The notes beneath the pieces are model-generated. The model was not told the origin of the DNA. It worked only from the letters and a program-made list of their open reading frames with translations, and did not search any database. From Chloroflexota bacterium (GTDB lineage: Bacteria > Chloroflexota > Anaerolineae > Anaerolineales > JACQED01), in the NCBI GenBank assembly GCA_016200785.1, contig JACQED010000614.1:1-6754 (forward strand): a stretch of 6,754 nucleotides of DNA, given 5' to 3'. Of this stretch, positions 1-5,117 are shown piece by piece. Position 1 is the first letter of the stretch. The number at the start of each line of letters is the position of its first letter. A program made the position numbers and the translations under genes.

Positions 1-351
1 GCGGCCGGGGAACTTGACCTGCCGGCGAAGCGCCTGGAGCGCCTCAAGACAGCGGTGGCCGAGGCCACGATGAACGCCATCGAGCACGGCAACAAGAATC
101 AGGCCGACGTGCCGGTGAGTATCGAATTGCGCGTCTCGAACTCGGCGATCTCGGTGCGCATCACCGACCAGGGCGGCAGCCAGCCGATTCCCGAAGCCCA
201 AACCCCCGATCTCGACGCCAAATTGGCCGGCTTGCAAACGCCGCGCGGCTGGGGGCTTTTCCTGATTGAGAAAATGGTGGACCAGATGCACGTCACCAGT
301 GATGCCACTCACCACACGGTCGAATTGATCGTGCTCCGGGAAGGAGAATAA
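1..351 (+). CDS. Anti-sigma factor serine kinase, RsbW/SpoIIAB type (5' partial)
   Basis: The reading frame is open from base 1 with no start, so the N-terminus lies outside the window; 116 codons remain. It is a GHKL/HATPase_c protein of the RsbW/SpoIIAB type. The visible N-box is EATMNAIEHGN, with the presumed catalytic Glu (window residue 21) four residues before the Mg-binding Asn (25). The G1 box is ITDQGG (Asp near residue 56), and the Gly-rich ATP-lid element is RGWGLFLIEKM (residues 82-92). In this family the kinase binds a sigma factor or other target and phosphorylates a partner STAS protein on Ser. The stop is two bases before the next start, which indicates translational coupling with the STAS gene, its likely substrate. 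The target is not visible; no sigma factor or PP2C phosphatase gene is in the window. The GTG at 55 is inside the N-box and is not a real start. Confidence 0.9.
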   Translation, partial: AAGELDLPAKRLERLKTAVAEATMNAIEHGNKNQADVPVSIELRVSNSAISVRITDQGGSQPIPEAQTPDLDAKLAGLQTPRGWGLFLIEKMVDQMHVTSDATHHTVELIVLREGE

Positions 352-353
352 CC

Positions 354-713
354 GTGGCAGACAACCACTTTGAAGCGAAAGTCCGCCGGCAATCCGGCGC
401 GGTCGTCATAGACCTCATCGGCGAAATCAACTCGTTCGCCGAAGAAGCCTTGAACGGGGCGTACGCGGAAGGCAACAGCGGCAAGCCGGAGTCAATCCTG
501 CTCAACTTCAGCCGGGTGGACTACATCAACAGCACTGGCATCGCATTGATCGTCGGCCTGTTGGCGCAGGCGCGAAAGTCGGGCCGCCGCCTGCTCACCT
601 GCGGCCTGAGCGATCACTACGTCGAGATTTTCAAAATCACCCGGCTGTCCGACTTCATGAGCATGTACGCCGACGAAGTCAGCGCGTTGGGAGGAGTGAA
701 AAGTGAAACGTGA
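354..713 (+). CDS. STAS-domain anti-sigma factor antagonist (first paralog)
   Basis: A 119-residue single STAS domain of the SpoIIAA/RsbV type. The GTG start is chosen because AAGGAGA (341-347) lies at good spacing and the preceding gene ends at 351. The family's phosphorylation loop is Y57-I-N-S60-T-G62, so Ser60 is the expected site phosphorylated by the upstream kinase. The rest follows the fold: an N-terminal beta strand (VVIDLIGEI), the hydrophobic strand SILLNFSRVDYI before the loop, and a helix after it. In the family the dephosphorylated form binds the kinase and frees the sigma factor. The DSSG-type motif appears here as NSTG, a common variation. The last codons and the TGA stop (711-713) lie inside the heptamer hairpin at 703-744. 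Confidence 0.92.
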   Translation: MADNHFEAKVRRQSGAVVIDLIGEINSFAEEALNGAYAEGNSGKPESILLNFSRVDYINSTGIALIVGLLAQARKSGRRLLTCGLSDHYVEIFKITRLSDFMSMYADEVSALGGVKSET

Positions 714-744
714 TACGTGAACTCACGTTTCGCGTTTCAAGCGT
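703..744. repeat. Heptamer-built hairpin at the STAS1/STAS2 junction
   Basis: Units of seven bases run in register: GTGAAAC (703-709), GTGATAC (710-716) and GTGAACT (717-723). The complementary-type units CACGTTT (724-730) and CGCGTTT (731-737) follow. Two foldings are possible. One pairs GAAACGTGA (705-713) with TCACGTTTC (723-731), a perfect 9-bp stem. The other pairs 705-710 with 733-738 and 715-720 with 723-728. The upstream gene's TGA stop (711-713) is within the second unit. There is no T tract, so this is not a typical terminator; it would be transcribed between two coupled genes. Confidence 0.8.
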
Positions 745-795
745 GACGCATCATCAACCACCGCGCCGATTGAAGAAAGCAAAGGAGAAGACACC

Positions 796-1149
796 ATGTC
801 ACAGGCAAAAGCAACGATGAGCGTTCGTAAAGCGAACGACGCCGCCAGCGTCGTTGACATTCACGGTGAAGTCACCGCCGCCGCCGAGAACGCGCTGATG
901 GACGCCTACACTCAGGCCAGCACCGCAGGCGCGCGGGCCATCATCCTGAACTTCGGCGGTCTGGAGTACATGAACAGCAGCGGCATCGGACTGCTGGTCA
1001 CCCTGCTCATCCGCGTCAATCGCCAGAAACAGCGCCTGCTGGCCTGCGGGTTGAGCGAGCATTACCGGCAGATCTTCGAACTCACCCGGCTCAACGAGGC
1101 CATCGGCATTTACGGCACCGAGGCCGAGGCGTTGGCCGCAGTTGGCTGA
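796..1149 (+). CDS. STAS-domain anti-sigma factor antagonist (second paralog)
   Basis: A 117-residue single STAS domain closely related to the preceding gene; both share blocks such as LLxCGLSxHY and IFxxTRL near the C-terminus, which points to tandem duplication. The expected phosphoserine is Ser61 in Y58-M-N-S61-S-G63. The ATG is preceded by AAAGGAGA (781-788) at good spacing, and it begins 82 bases after the first paralog ends, with the heptamer hairpin in between. It probably acts as a second antagonist for the kinase at 1-351 or for another kinase elsewhere; sequence alone does not show which. The stop overlaps an ATG by one base (TGATG at 1147-1151), but a better start for the next gene lies at 1203. 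Confidence 0.92.
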   Translation: MSQAKATMSVRKANDAASVVDIHGEVTAAAENALMDAYTQASTAGARAIILNFGGLEYMNSSGIGLLVTLLIRVNRQKQRLLACGLSEHYRQIFELTRLNEAIGIYGTEAEALAAVG

Positions 1150-1186
1150 TGGCCGGCAACGGGCAGCCGACCGCTGACCGCCGTCT
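1141..1186. repeat. Weak heptamer run with possible hairpin at the STAS2/1203 gene junction
   Basis: GCCGACC (1166-1172), GCTGACC (1173-1179) and GCCGTCT (1180-1186) form a degenerate 7-base periodic run. GTTGGCTG (1141-1148) can pair with CAGCCGAC (1164-1171) with one G-T wobble, and the STAS2 stop (1147-1149) lies at the edge of that stem. It resembles the stronger heptamer hairpins elsewhere in the window, but the inverted arm is short and the unit is degenerate, so chance is possible. Confidence 0.35.
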
Positions 1187-1190
1187 ACGA

Positions 1191-1196
1191 AAGAGG
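1191..1196 (+). promoter_or_regulatory. Ribosome binding site deciding the start at 1203
   Basis: AAGAGG lies six bases before the ATG at 1203. The alternative in-frame ATG at 1149 overlaps the previous stop and would add 18 Arg-rich residues encoded by the degenerate heptamer run, so 1203 is preferred. The overlapping TGATG could still permit some coupled initiation. Confidence 0.6.
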
Positions 1197-1202
1197 CAAA
1201 TC

Positions 1203-1946
1203 ATGTCCACCACACCCGATGTCAAAACCCGCGAAGAAGCGCATTGGGCACAGCCGGTCTCAAAATTGAAAGTGTCGGACGTGCCGGCGGGCGCGATCAA
1301 CTTGAACGTCGAAGGCCGGCAGGTGGTCGGCCCATTGCAAGGCTTCGGCCAGTTGTGGCAGAAAACGTATCGCGTGCGCCTGAGCGGATCGAAGGCGGCC
1401 CCGACGGATGTGATCAAAACGTGGAAGGAAAACTTCCCGAAGTTCTGGCCGGCTGGCAACAAATTCTACGCGCCGCTCACCGGCATCAAGCCAGGCGAAG
1501 TCGCCGTCCTCAACCTCTCGATGCCCGGCGGCATGCCGCTCTCCACCGGCATGTTGGTGCTTTACGCCGACGACGAGTCGTTCACTCTCATGACGCCGCA
1601 GGGTCACATGGAGTCCGGCTGGATCACTTTCAGCGCCTACGAAGAGGACGGGGCCGCGGTCGCTCAAGTCCAATCCATCGCCCGCGCCAACGACCCGATG
1701 TACGAGATCGGCTTCATGCTGTTTGCCCACAAAGTGCAGGAAGACTTCTGGCATCACACGCTGAGGTCGCTGGCCGCGCACTTCGGCGTCGAGGGGCAGG
1801 TGCAGATGTTCAAAACTTGCGTGGACTCGCGCTGGCAGTGGTCGCAAGTTAAGAACATTTGGCACAACGCCGCCATCCGCACCGCGCTGGGCATGCCGGG
1901 GCAGTTGGTGGGGAACATCTTTCGAAGGCAGAAGGATGGGGGATGA
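1203..1946 (+). CDS. Conserved hypothetical protein, possibly DUF1990/SRPBCC-like
   Basis: A 247-residue soluble protein with no signal peptide or membrane segment. I do not firmly recognise it. The central part (about residues 98-165) reads like a beta-rich ligand-binding fold. It has a segment of the type SFTLMTPQGH followed by GWITFSAYE (127-147), vaguely like the strand-PxGH-strand pattern of DUF1990, a SRPBCC-like family. The C-terminal part has an aromatic/His-rich helix DFWHHTLRSLAAHFG (181-195) and a Trp-rich segment around 211-220 (WQWSQVKNIW). The presence of clear blocks such as RANDP and FWHHTL suggests a conserved family rather than a spurious frame. It follows STAS2 by 53 bases and ends three bases before the next ORF, so it is probably co-transcribed with both. 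Function is unknown; DUF1990 likeness is a guess. Its stop lies in the hairpin at 1932-1993. Confidence 0.7.
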   Translation: MSTTPDVKTREEAHWAQPVSKLKVSDVPAGAINLNVEGRQVVGPLQGFGQLWQKTYRVRLSGSKAAPTDVIKTWKENFPKFWPAGNKFYAPLTGIKPGEVAVLNLSMPGGMPLSTGMLVLYADDESFTLMTPQGHMESGWITFSAYEEDGAAVAQVQSIARANDPMYEIGFMLFAHKVQEDFWHHTLRSLAAHFGVEGQVQMFKTCVDSRWQWSQVKNIWHNAAIRTALGMPGQLVGNIFRRQKDGG

Positions 1947-1993
1947 AGGATGAAGCGCGACTCTTCATCCTTCCGCCCTCCGCCTTCATCCTT
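1932..1993. repeat. Heptamer-built hairpin at the 1203-1946/oxidoreductase junction
   Basis: Left arm units are AAGGATG (1932-1938), GGGGATG (1939-1945) and AAGGATG (1946-1952). Right arm units are CTTCATC (1963-1969), CTTCCGC, CCTCCGC and CTTCATC (1984-1990). The inner stem pairs GAAGGATGAAG (1945-1955) with CTTCATCCTTC (1963-1973), 11 bp perfect, around a 7-base loop. The outer arms AAGGATG (1932-1938) and CATCCTT (1987-1993) can also pair. The TGA of the upstream gene (1944-1946) and the ATG of the downstream gene (1950-1952) both lie inside the element. There is no T tract. Confidence 0.85.
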
Positions 1994-3425
1994 GCATAAC
2001 GCCCTCGTCGTCGGCTCCGGCCCGAACGGACTCGCCGCCGCGATCACGCTGGCCCGCGCTGGCCTTTCGGTCACCGTCTTCGAAGCCAACGACACCGTCG
2101 GCGGCGGGACGCGATCGGCCGAGTTGACTCTGCCCGGCTTCACTCACGACGTTTGCTCGGCCATCCATCCCCTCGCCGTCGCCTCGCCGTTCTTCCGTAC
2201 GTTGCCGCTGGCCGAATACGGGCTGGAATGGATCTACCCACCGGCGTCAATCGCGCACCCGCTGGACGACGGCACGGCGGTCGTCGTCGAGCGATCGGTC
2301 GAGGCGACAAGCGAGACGCTTGGCCGCGACGCCGCCGCCTATCGCAGATTGATGTCGCCGCTCGTTGCGGATTGGGACAAACTCGCGGTCGATCTGCTCG
2401 GCCCCCTGCCGCTTCCGCCGCGCCATCCCATCGCCCTCACCCGTTTTGGCTTGCCTGCCGTCTTTCCGGCGCGCGCGCTGGCAAAGATTCTTTTCAGAGG
2501 CGAGCGCGCCCGCGCTGTCTTCGCCGGGATGGCCGCGCACTCGATGATGTCGCTCGACCAGCCGCTGACCGCCGCGTTCGGACTCACGCTCGGCGCGACG
2601 GCGCACGCCGTCGGCTGGCCGATGGCTCGCGGCGGATCGCAGAAGATCGCCGACGCGCTGGCGGCCTATCTGCGATCGCTCGGCGGCGAGATTGTCACGG
2701 GCAAGCGAGTCGAGTCCATTGACGAACTGCCGCCGGCTCGCGAGGTTCTCTTTGACGTGACGCCGCGCCAATTGCTTCGCATCGCCGGTCATCGGCTGCC
2801 CGAGGGCTACCGCTACGGCGTCGGCGTTTTCAAAATGGATTGGGCGCTCGATGGGCCGATCCCGTGGAAAGCGGCGGAATGCGCGCGCGCCGCTACGGTG
2901 CATTTGGGAGGAACGCTGGATGAGATCGCAGCCTCGGAGCGCGCGGTGTGGCGAGGAGAGCAGCCGGAGAGGCCATACGTTCTGCTGGCGCAGCACAGCC
3001 TTTTCGATCCGACACGCGCCCCGGAGGGCCAGCACACCGCGTGGGCCTACTGCCACGTGCCGGCCGGCTCGACGTTCGACATGACCGAGCGGATCGAGAA
3101 TCAGATCGAGCGCTTCGCCCCGGGCTTCCGCGACCGCATCCTGGCCCGCAGTGTCAAGACGACAGTCGAGATGGAACGCTACAACGCTAACTACATCGGC
3201 GGCGACATCAATGGCGGCGTGCAGGACATCTGGCAACTCTATACGCGGCCCGCGTTGAGCCTCGTGCCGTATGCGATCCCCACCCGTAGAGACGTTCCAC
3301 TGGAACGTCTCCCATCACAACGTCTCTACCTCTGCTCGTCCTCCACGCCGCCCGGCGGTGGCGTGCACGGCATGTGCGGCTACCACGCCGCGCAGGTCGT
3401 CCTTAAGCAAAACAAGAAGGTGTAG
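1950..3425 (+). CDS. FAD-dependent NAD(P)/FAD oxidoreductase, phytoene desaturase (CrtI)/PYROXD2-like
   Basis: A 491-residue flavoprotein of the phytoene-dehydrogenase-like group (COG1233 type). The N-terminal Rossmann motif VVGSGPNGLAAAITLARAG (residues 20-38), with the ribose-binding Glu45 at the end of the second strand, binds FAD. The C-terminal motif STPPGGGVHGMCGY (465-478) is the FAD-contacting signature of this group. The substrate is not evident; no carotenoid synthesis genes adjoin, so a carotenoid role should not be assumed. The first 15 residues (MKRDSSSFRPPPSSL) are encoded by the heptamer hairpin. The fold proper begins at about residue 17, and a TTG at 1992 is an alternative start without a clear ribosome site, whereas GGGGGA (1938-1943) precedes the ATG at 1950. 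Residues 446-460 are encoded by an in-frame palindromic element (3286-3329) and look like an insertion before the C-terminal strand. Confidence 0.9.
   Translation: MKRDSSSFRPPPSSLHNALVVGSGPNGLAAAITLARAGLSVTVFEANDTVGGGTRSAELTLPGFTHDVCSAIHPLAVASPFFRTLPLAEYGLEWIYPPASIAHPLDDGTAVVVERSVEATSETLGRDAAAYRRLMSPLVADWDKLAVDLLGPLPLPPRHPIALTRFGLPAVFPARALAKILFRGERARAVFAGMAAHSMMSLDQPLTAAFGLTLGATAHAVGWPMARGGSQKIADALAAYLRSLGGEIVTGKRVESIDELPPAREVLFDVTPRQLLRIAGHRLPEGYRYGVGVFKMDWALDGPIPWKAAECARAATVHLGGTLDEIAASERAVWRGEQPERPYVLLAQHSLFDPTRAPEGQHTAWAYCHVPAGSTFDMTERIENQIERFAPGFRDRILARSVKTTVEMERYNANYIGGDINGGVQDIWQLYTRPALSLVPYAIPTRRDVPLERLPSQRLYLCSSSTPPGGGVHGMCGYHAAQVVLKQNKKV
3286..3329. repeat. Palindromic element inside the oxidoreductase coding sequence
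   Basis: GAGACGTTCCA (3289-3299) and TGGAACGTCTC (3301-3311) form a perfect 11-bp inverted repeat around one base. In addition GTAGAGACGTT (3286-3296) is a perfect inverted match to AACGTCTCTAC (3319-3329), so the left arm has two possible partners and the whole element is bounded by inverted GTAGAGACGTT ends. Similar GTAGAGACG-ended palindromes are, from general knowledge, dispersed repeats in cyanobacterial and some Chloroflexota genomes; copy number here cannot be seen from one window. It is read through in frame as residues 446-460 of the oxidoreductase. Confidence 0.85.
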
Positions 3426-3461
3426 CTCACCTTGTCTGCCGGAAGCCCAAATCCGGCCCGG

Positions 3462-3490
3462 TTGCGCCCGCCCCCTATCCGCTGTAAAAT
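3462..3490 (+). promoter_or_regulatory. Candidate sigma70-type promoter for the cyclic-nucleotide-binding gene
   Basis: TTGCGC (3462-3467) and TAAAAT (3485-3490) are separated by 17 bases. The A/T-rich -10 stands out against GC-rich surroundings. Transcription would start near 3497, giving a short leader of about 23 bases that contains the purine-rich site GAAGGGAGAAGG (3501-3512) before the ATG at 3520. The promoter lies in the 94-base gap after the oxidoreductase, suggesting that the next two genes form their own unit. Confidence 0.5.
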
Positions 3491-3519
3491 GGTTAAGGAC
3501 GAAGGGAGAAGGTCGGCCT

Positions 3520-3969
3520 ATGGAACTGGTTCACCTGCTCAAAGGCGTCGAACTGTTCGACGGGTTGGACGGCAAGGAGTTGGCCCGCCTCGCGGCCATC
3601 TGCAACGAAGAAACCTTCGGCAAGGGCGAAGTCATCTTCTCGCAGGGCAACGCCGGCGACAAAATGTACATCGTCCGGGAGGGCTTTGTCGAGGTCGTGG
3701 TCGGCCAGGGCGGCGATGGGCCGGATGCGCCGAAGGCGGTGGTGAATCTCGGCGCGGGACAGGTCTTCGGCGAAATGGCGCTGGTGGATCGCGGCGCCCG
3801 CTCGGCCACCGTGCGATCGGTGACGGAGCGCACGGTGGTGGACGCGATCGGCCGCGACGCCTTCAATGCCCTGTGCGACGGCGACACGAAGATCGGCTAC
3901 GCGGTGATGCGCAACCTGGCCGCCGATCTGTCGTTCAAGTTGCGCCACCGCAATCTCTCCCGGCGATGA
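3520..3969 (+). CDS. Single-domain cyclic-nucleotide-binding (cNMP/CRP-type) protein
   Basis: A 149-residue protein consisting of one cNMP-binding beta-roll. The ATG at 3520 follows GAAGGGAGAAGG (3501-3512); the frame is open further upstream but that part overlaps the oxidoreductase and is not coding. The N-terminal helix LLKGVELFDGLDGKELARLA (6-25) is the usual lead-in. GNAGDKMYIVREG (43-55) is a typical beta-roll turn. The phosphate-binding cassette is F83-G84-E85-M-A-L followed by R94-S-A-T, with Glu85 and Arg94 in the positions that contact the ribose and cyclic phosphate in CRP. It therefore looks binding-competent. There is no C-terminal helix-turn-helix, channel, kinase or hydrolase domain, so it is not a CRP-type transcription factor on its own and probably acts through a partner protein. 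It is about 100 bases after the oxidoreductase and behind its own candidate promoter. Confidence 0.9.
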   Translation: MELVHLLKGVELFDGLDGKELARLAAICNEETFGKGEVIFSQGNAGDKMYIVREGFVEVVVGQGGDGPDAPKAVVNLGAGQVFGEMALVDRGARSATVRSVTERTVVDAIGRDAFNALCDGDTKIGYAVMRNLAADLSFKLRHRNLSRR

Positions 3970-4006
3970 GGGTTGAAATAACGGCCTGCCTCACGAAAGG
4001 TGGAAT

Positions 4007-4222
4007 GTGGTTTACAAGATTTCTTACGTCGTGCAGTCGGGAGATCACCCCGGGGCAATCGTGAACGCGGTTACCCCGCCTCAGATCGGCGACCGGGTGC
4101 AATTGGGCAGCGAGGAATTCGAGGTGGTAGAGGTCTTCGATCTGATGCCGGCGCGCGGGGAGTTCCACTTCCTGCACGCGACGTGCAAGCGACTCTCTCA
4201 GGATAAACGGGACGGAAAGTAA
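4007..4222 (+). CDS. Small protein of unknown function
   Basis: A 71-residue protein with start GTG at 4007 preceded by AAAGG (3996-4000). I do not recognise the family. The sequence alternates short hydrophobic strands and turns (YKISYVV, IGDRVQLG, EEFEVVEVFDLM, EFHFLHATCKRL), suggesting a small all-beta fold, with no signal peptide and no membrane segment. It has one Cys (Cys60 in HATCKRL). It begins 37 bases after the cyclic-nucleotide-binding gene on the same strand and is followed by a terminator-like hairpin, so the two are likely co-transcribed. An ATG at 4005 in another frame gives a shorter, less protein-like product. Start codon choice is moderately sure. Confidence 0.6.
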   Translation: MVYKISYVVQSGDHPGAIVNAVTPPQIGDRVQLGSEEFEVVEVFDLMPARGEFHFLHATCKRLSQDKRDGK

Positions 4223-4296
4223 CGAACTCCGGTCGAGCGTCTCCCCGCTCCCCTGCGGCGTCGCCCCCGCCTCATACTGAAAACAAACACGAACGT

Positions 4297-4335
4297 CCTC
4301 GATGGCCGAGAGAAGCATCGAGGCCGTTTTTGTTT
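4297..4335. terminator. Bidirectional rho-independent-like terminator between convergent genes
   Basis: CCTCGATG (4297-4304) and CATCGAGG (4316-4323) form a perfect 8-bp stem with an 11-base loop. On the + strand it is followed by CCGTTTTTGTTT (4324-4335), a good T tract. On the - strand the stem is followed by a T-rich stretch complementary to the A-rich bases at 4280-4293, a weaker tract. It sits between the end of the small gene (4222) and the end of the convergent metallo-hydrolase gene (4334). The rest of the gap (4223-4296) shows nothing else. Confidence 0.75.
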
Positions 4336-5092
4336 ACAGCTGGTACGTGTCGAAATCTTCGGCCAACTTGATCGGCCCGTCGAAAGTTTCCGCCGCCTCC
4401 GCCACCAGCCGCTCGGTTGAGCCATGCAGCACATCATAATGAATCAGCAACAACTCTTTGGCCTTCGCGTCGCGAGCGATGCCCCCGGCCTGCGACGCGC
4501 TGCTGTGGCCCACCGAAGCCCCGGCCGATTCGTGCAGGATGAGATCGGCCCCGGCCGCCAGACGCAGAAATTCGGGGCACGGCTCGGTGTCGCAGGAATA
4601 GGCCATCACTTTGCCGCTCGTCTTGCTTTCAATACGCAGACCGATCGTCGGCACCAGGTGCCTCACCGGCGACGAGATAATGCGGAAGTCGGCATTGTCG
4701 AGCACGAGCATGTTCTCGCGCTCCGGCAGACGATGAAAAGCGATCGGAAAGAAATTGGGCCATTCGTCCCAATGGAACGCCATCATTAGATCTTCCATGC
4801 GTTGAAGGCAGTGGTGCAGGCCGTAGACGCGCAGAGGCGACTGGCGGCCCATCAGCCACATGTCCATCAGCAGCAGCGGAGTGCCGTAGACGTGATCGGG
4901 ATGAAAGTGGGTCAGGATCAGATCGGTGAGATGCTGGAAATCGAGGCCGGCCCGCTTGAGGCGCACCACCGGATTGGCGGCGCAATCGATCATCACGATG
5001 CCGTGATCGCCCACCAGCGCGAAGTGCGTGTTTTCGTGATTTTCGTCGGGGATGGCAAAAGCCGACCCCAGCACAACGAGTTTCGCCATCAT
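4334..5092 (-). CDS. Metallo-beta-lactamase-fold hydrolase, RNase Z-like
   Basis: A 252-residue cytosolic metal-dependent hydrolase. Motif II is T61-H62-F-H64-P-D66-H67, and the further metal ligands are His145 (in PVRHLVPTIG), Asp168 (in SCDTEP) and His218 (in LLLIHYD), giving a complete binuclear zinc site. H187-E188-S189 and GHSSASQAG (195-203) resemble the HExT and HST elements of RNase Z and its relatives. It is shorter than a typical bacterial RNase Z (around 300 residues), and I see no clear glycine/proline-rich exosite arm between about 70 and 140, so tRNA 3' processing should not be assumed; the relatives include other phosphodiesterases and arylsulfatase-like enzymes. The start at 5092 (or 5089, two adjacent ATGs) has GGAG on the - strand (5101-5098). 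It lies 25 bases after the permease gene and is probably co-transcribed with it. Confidence 0.85.
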   Translation of the reverse strand: MMAKLVVLGSAFAIPDENHENTHFALVGDHGIVMIDCAANPVVRLKRAGLDFQHLTDLILTHFHPDHVYGTPLLLMDMWLMGRQSPLRVYGLHHCLQRMEDLMMAFHWDEWPNFFPIAFHRLPERENMLVLDNADFRIISSPVRHLVPTIGLRIESKTSGKVMAYSCDTEPCPEFLRLAAGADLILHESAGASVGHSSASQAGGIARDAKAKELLLIHYDVLHGSTERLVAEAAETFDGPIKLAEDFDTYQL

Positions 5093-5117
5093 CGCCGCTC
5101 CGGCCCGAGCGTCACCG

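Noticed and set aside
703..744. CRISPR-like or transposon interpretation of the repeat clusters
   Set aside because: There are no unique spacers of regular length, no cas genes, no transposase and no target-site duplication that I can define. The units are directly adjacent 7-mers with inverted arms.
1244..1865. Overlapping open frames of about 200 codons on both strands within the 1203-1946 gene
   Set aside because: Both are Arg-rich and low in motif content. The chosen frame has a good ribosome site, balanced composition and recognisable conserved-looking blocks.
2247..3236. Long - strand open frame (329 codons) opposite the oxidoreductase
   Set aside because: The product is Arg/Ala-rich without motifs, and it lies fully within a well-supported FAD enzyme gene. 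Shadow of GC-rich coding sequence.
3438..3457. GCCGGA/TCCGGC hairpin after the oxidoreductase as a terminator
   Set aside because: The stem is only 6 bp and there is no T tract after it, so it is not distinguishable from chance in GC-rich DNA.
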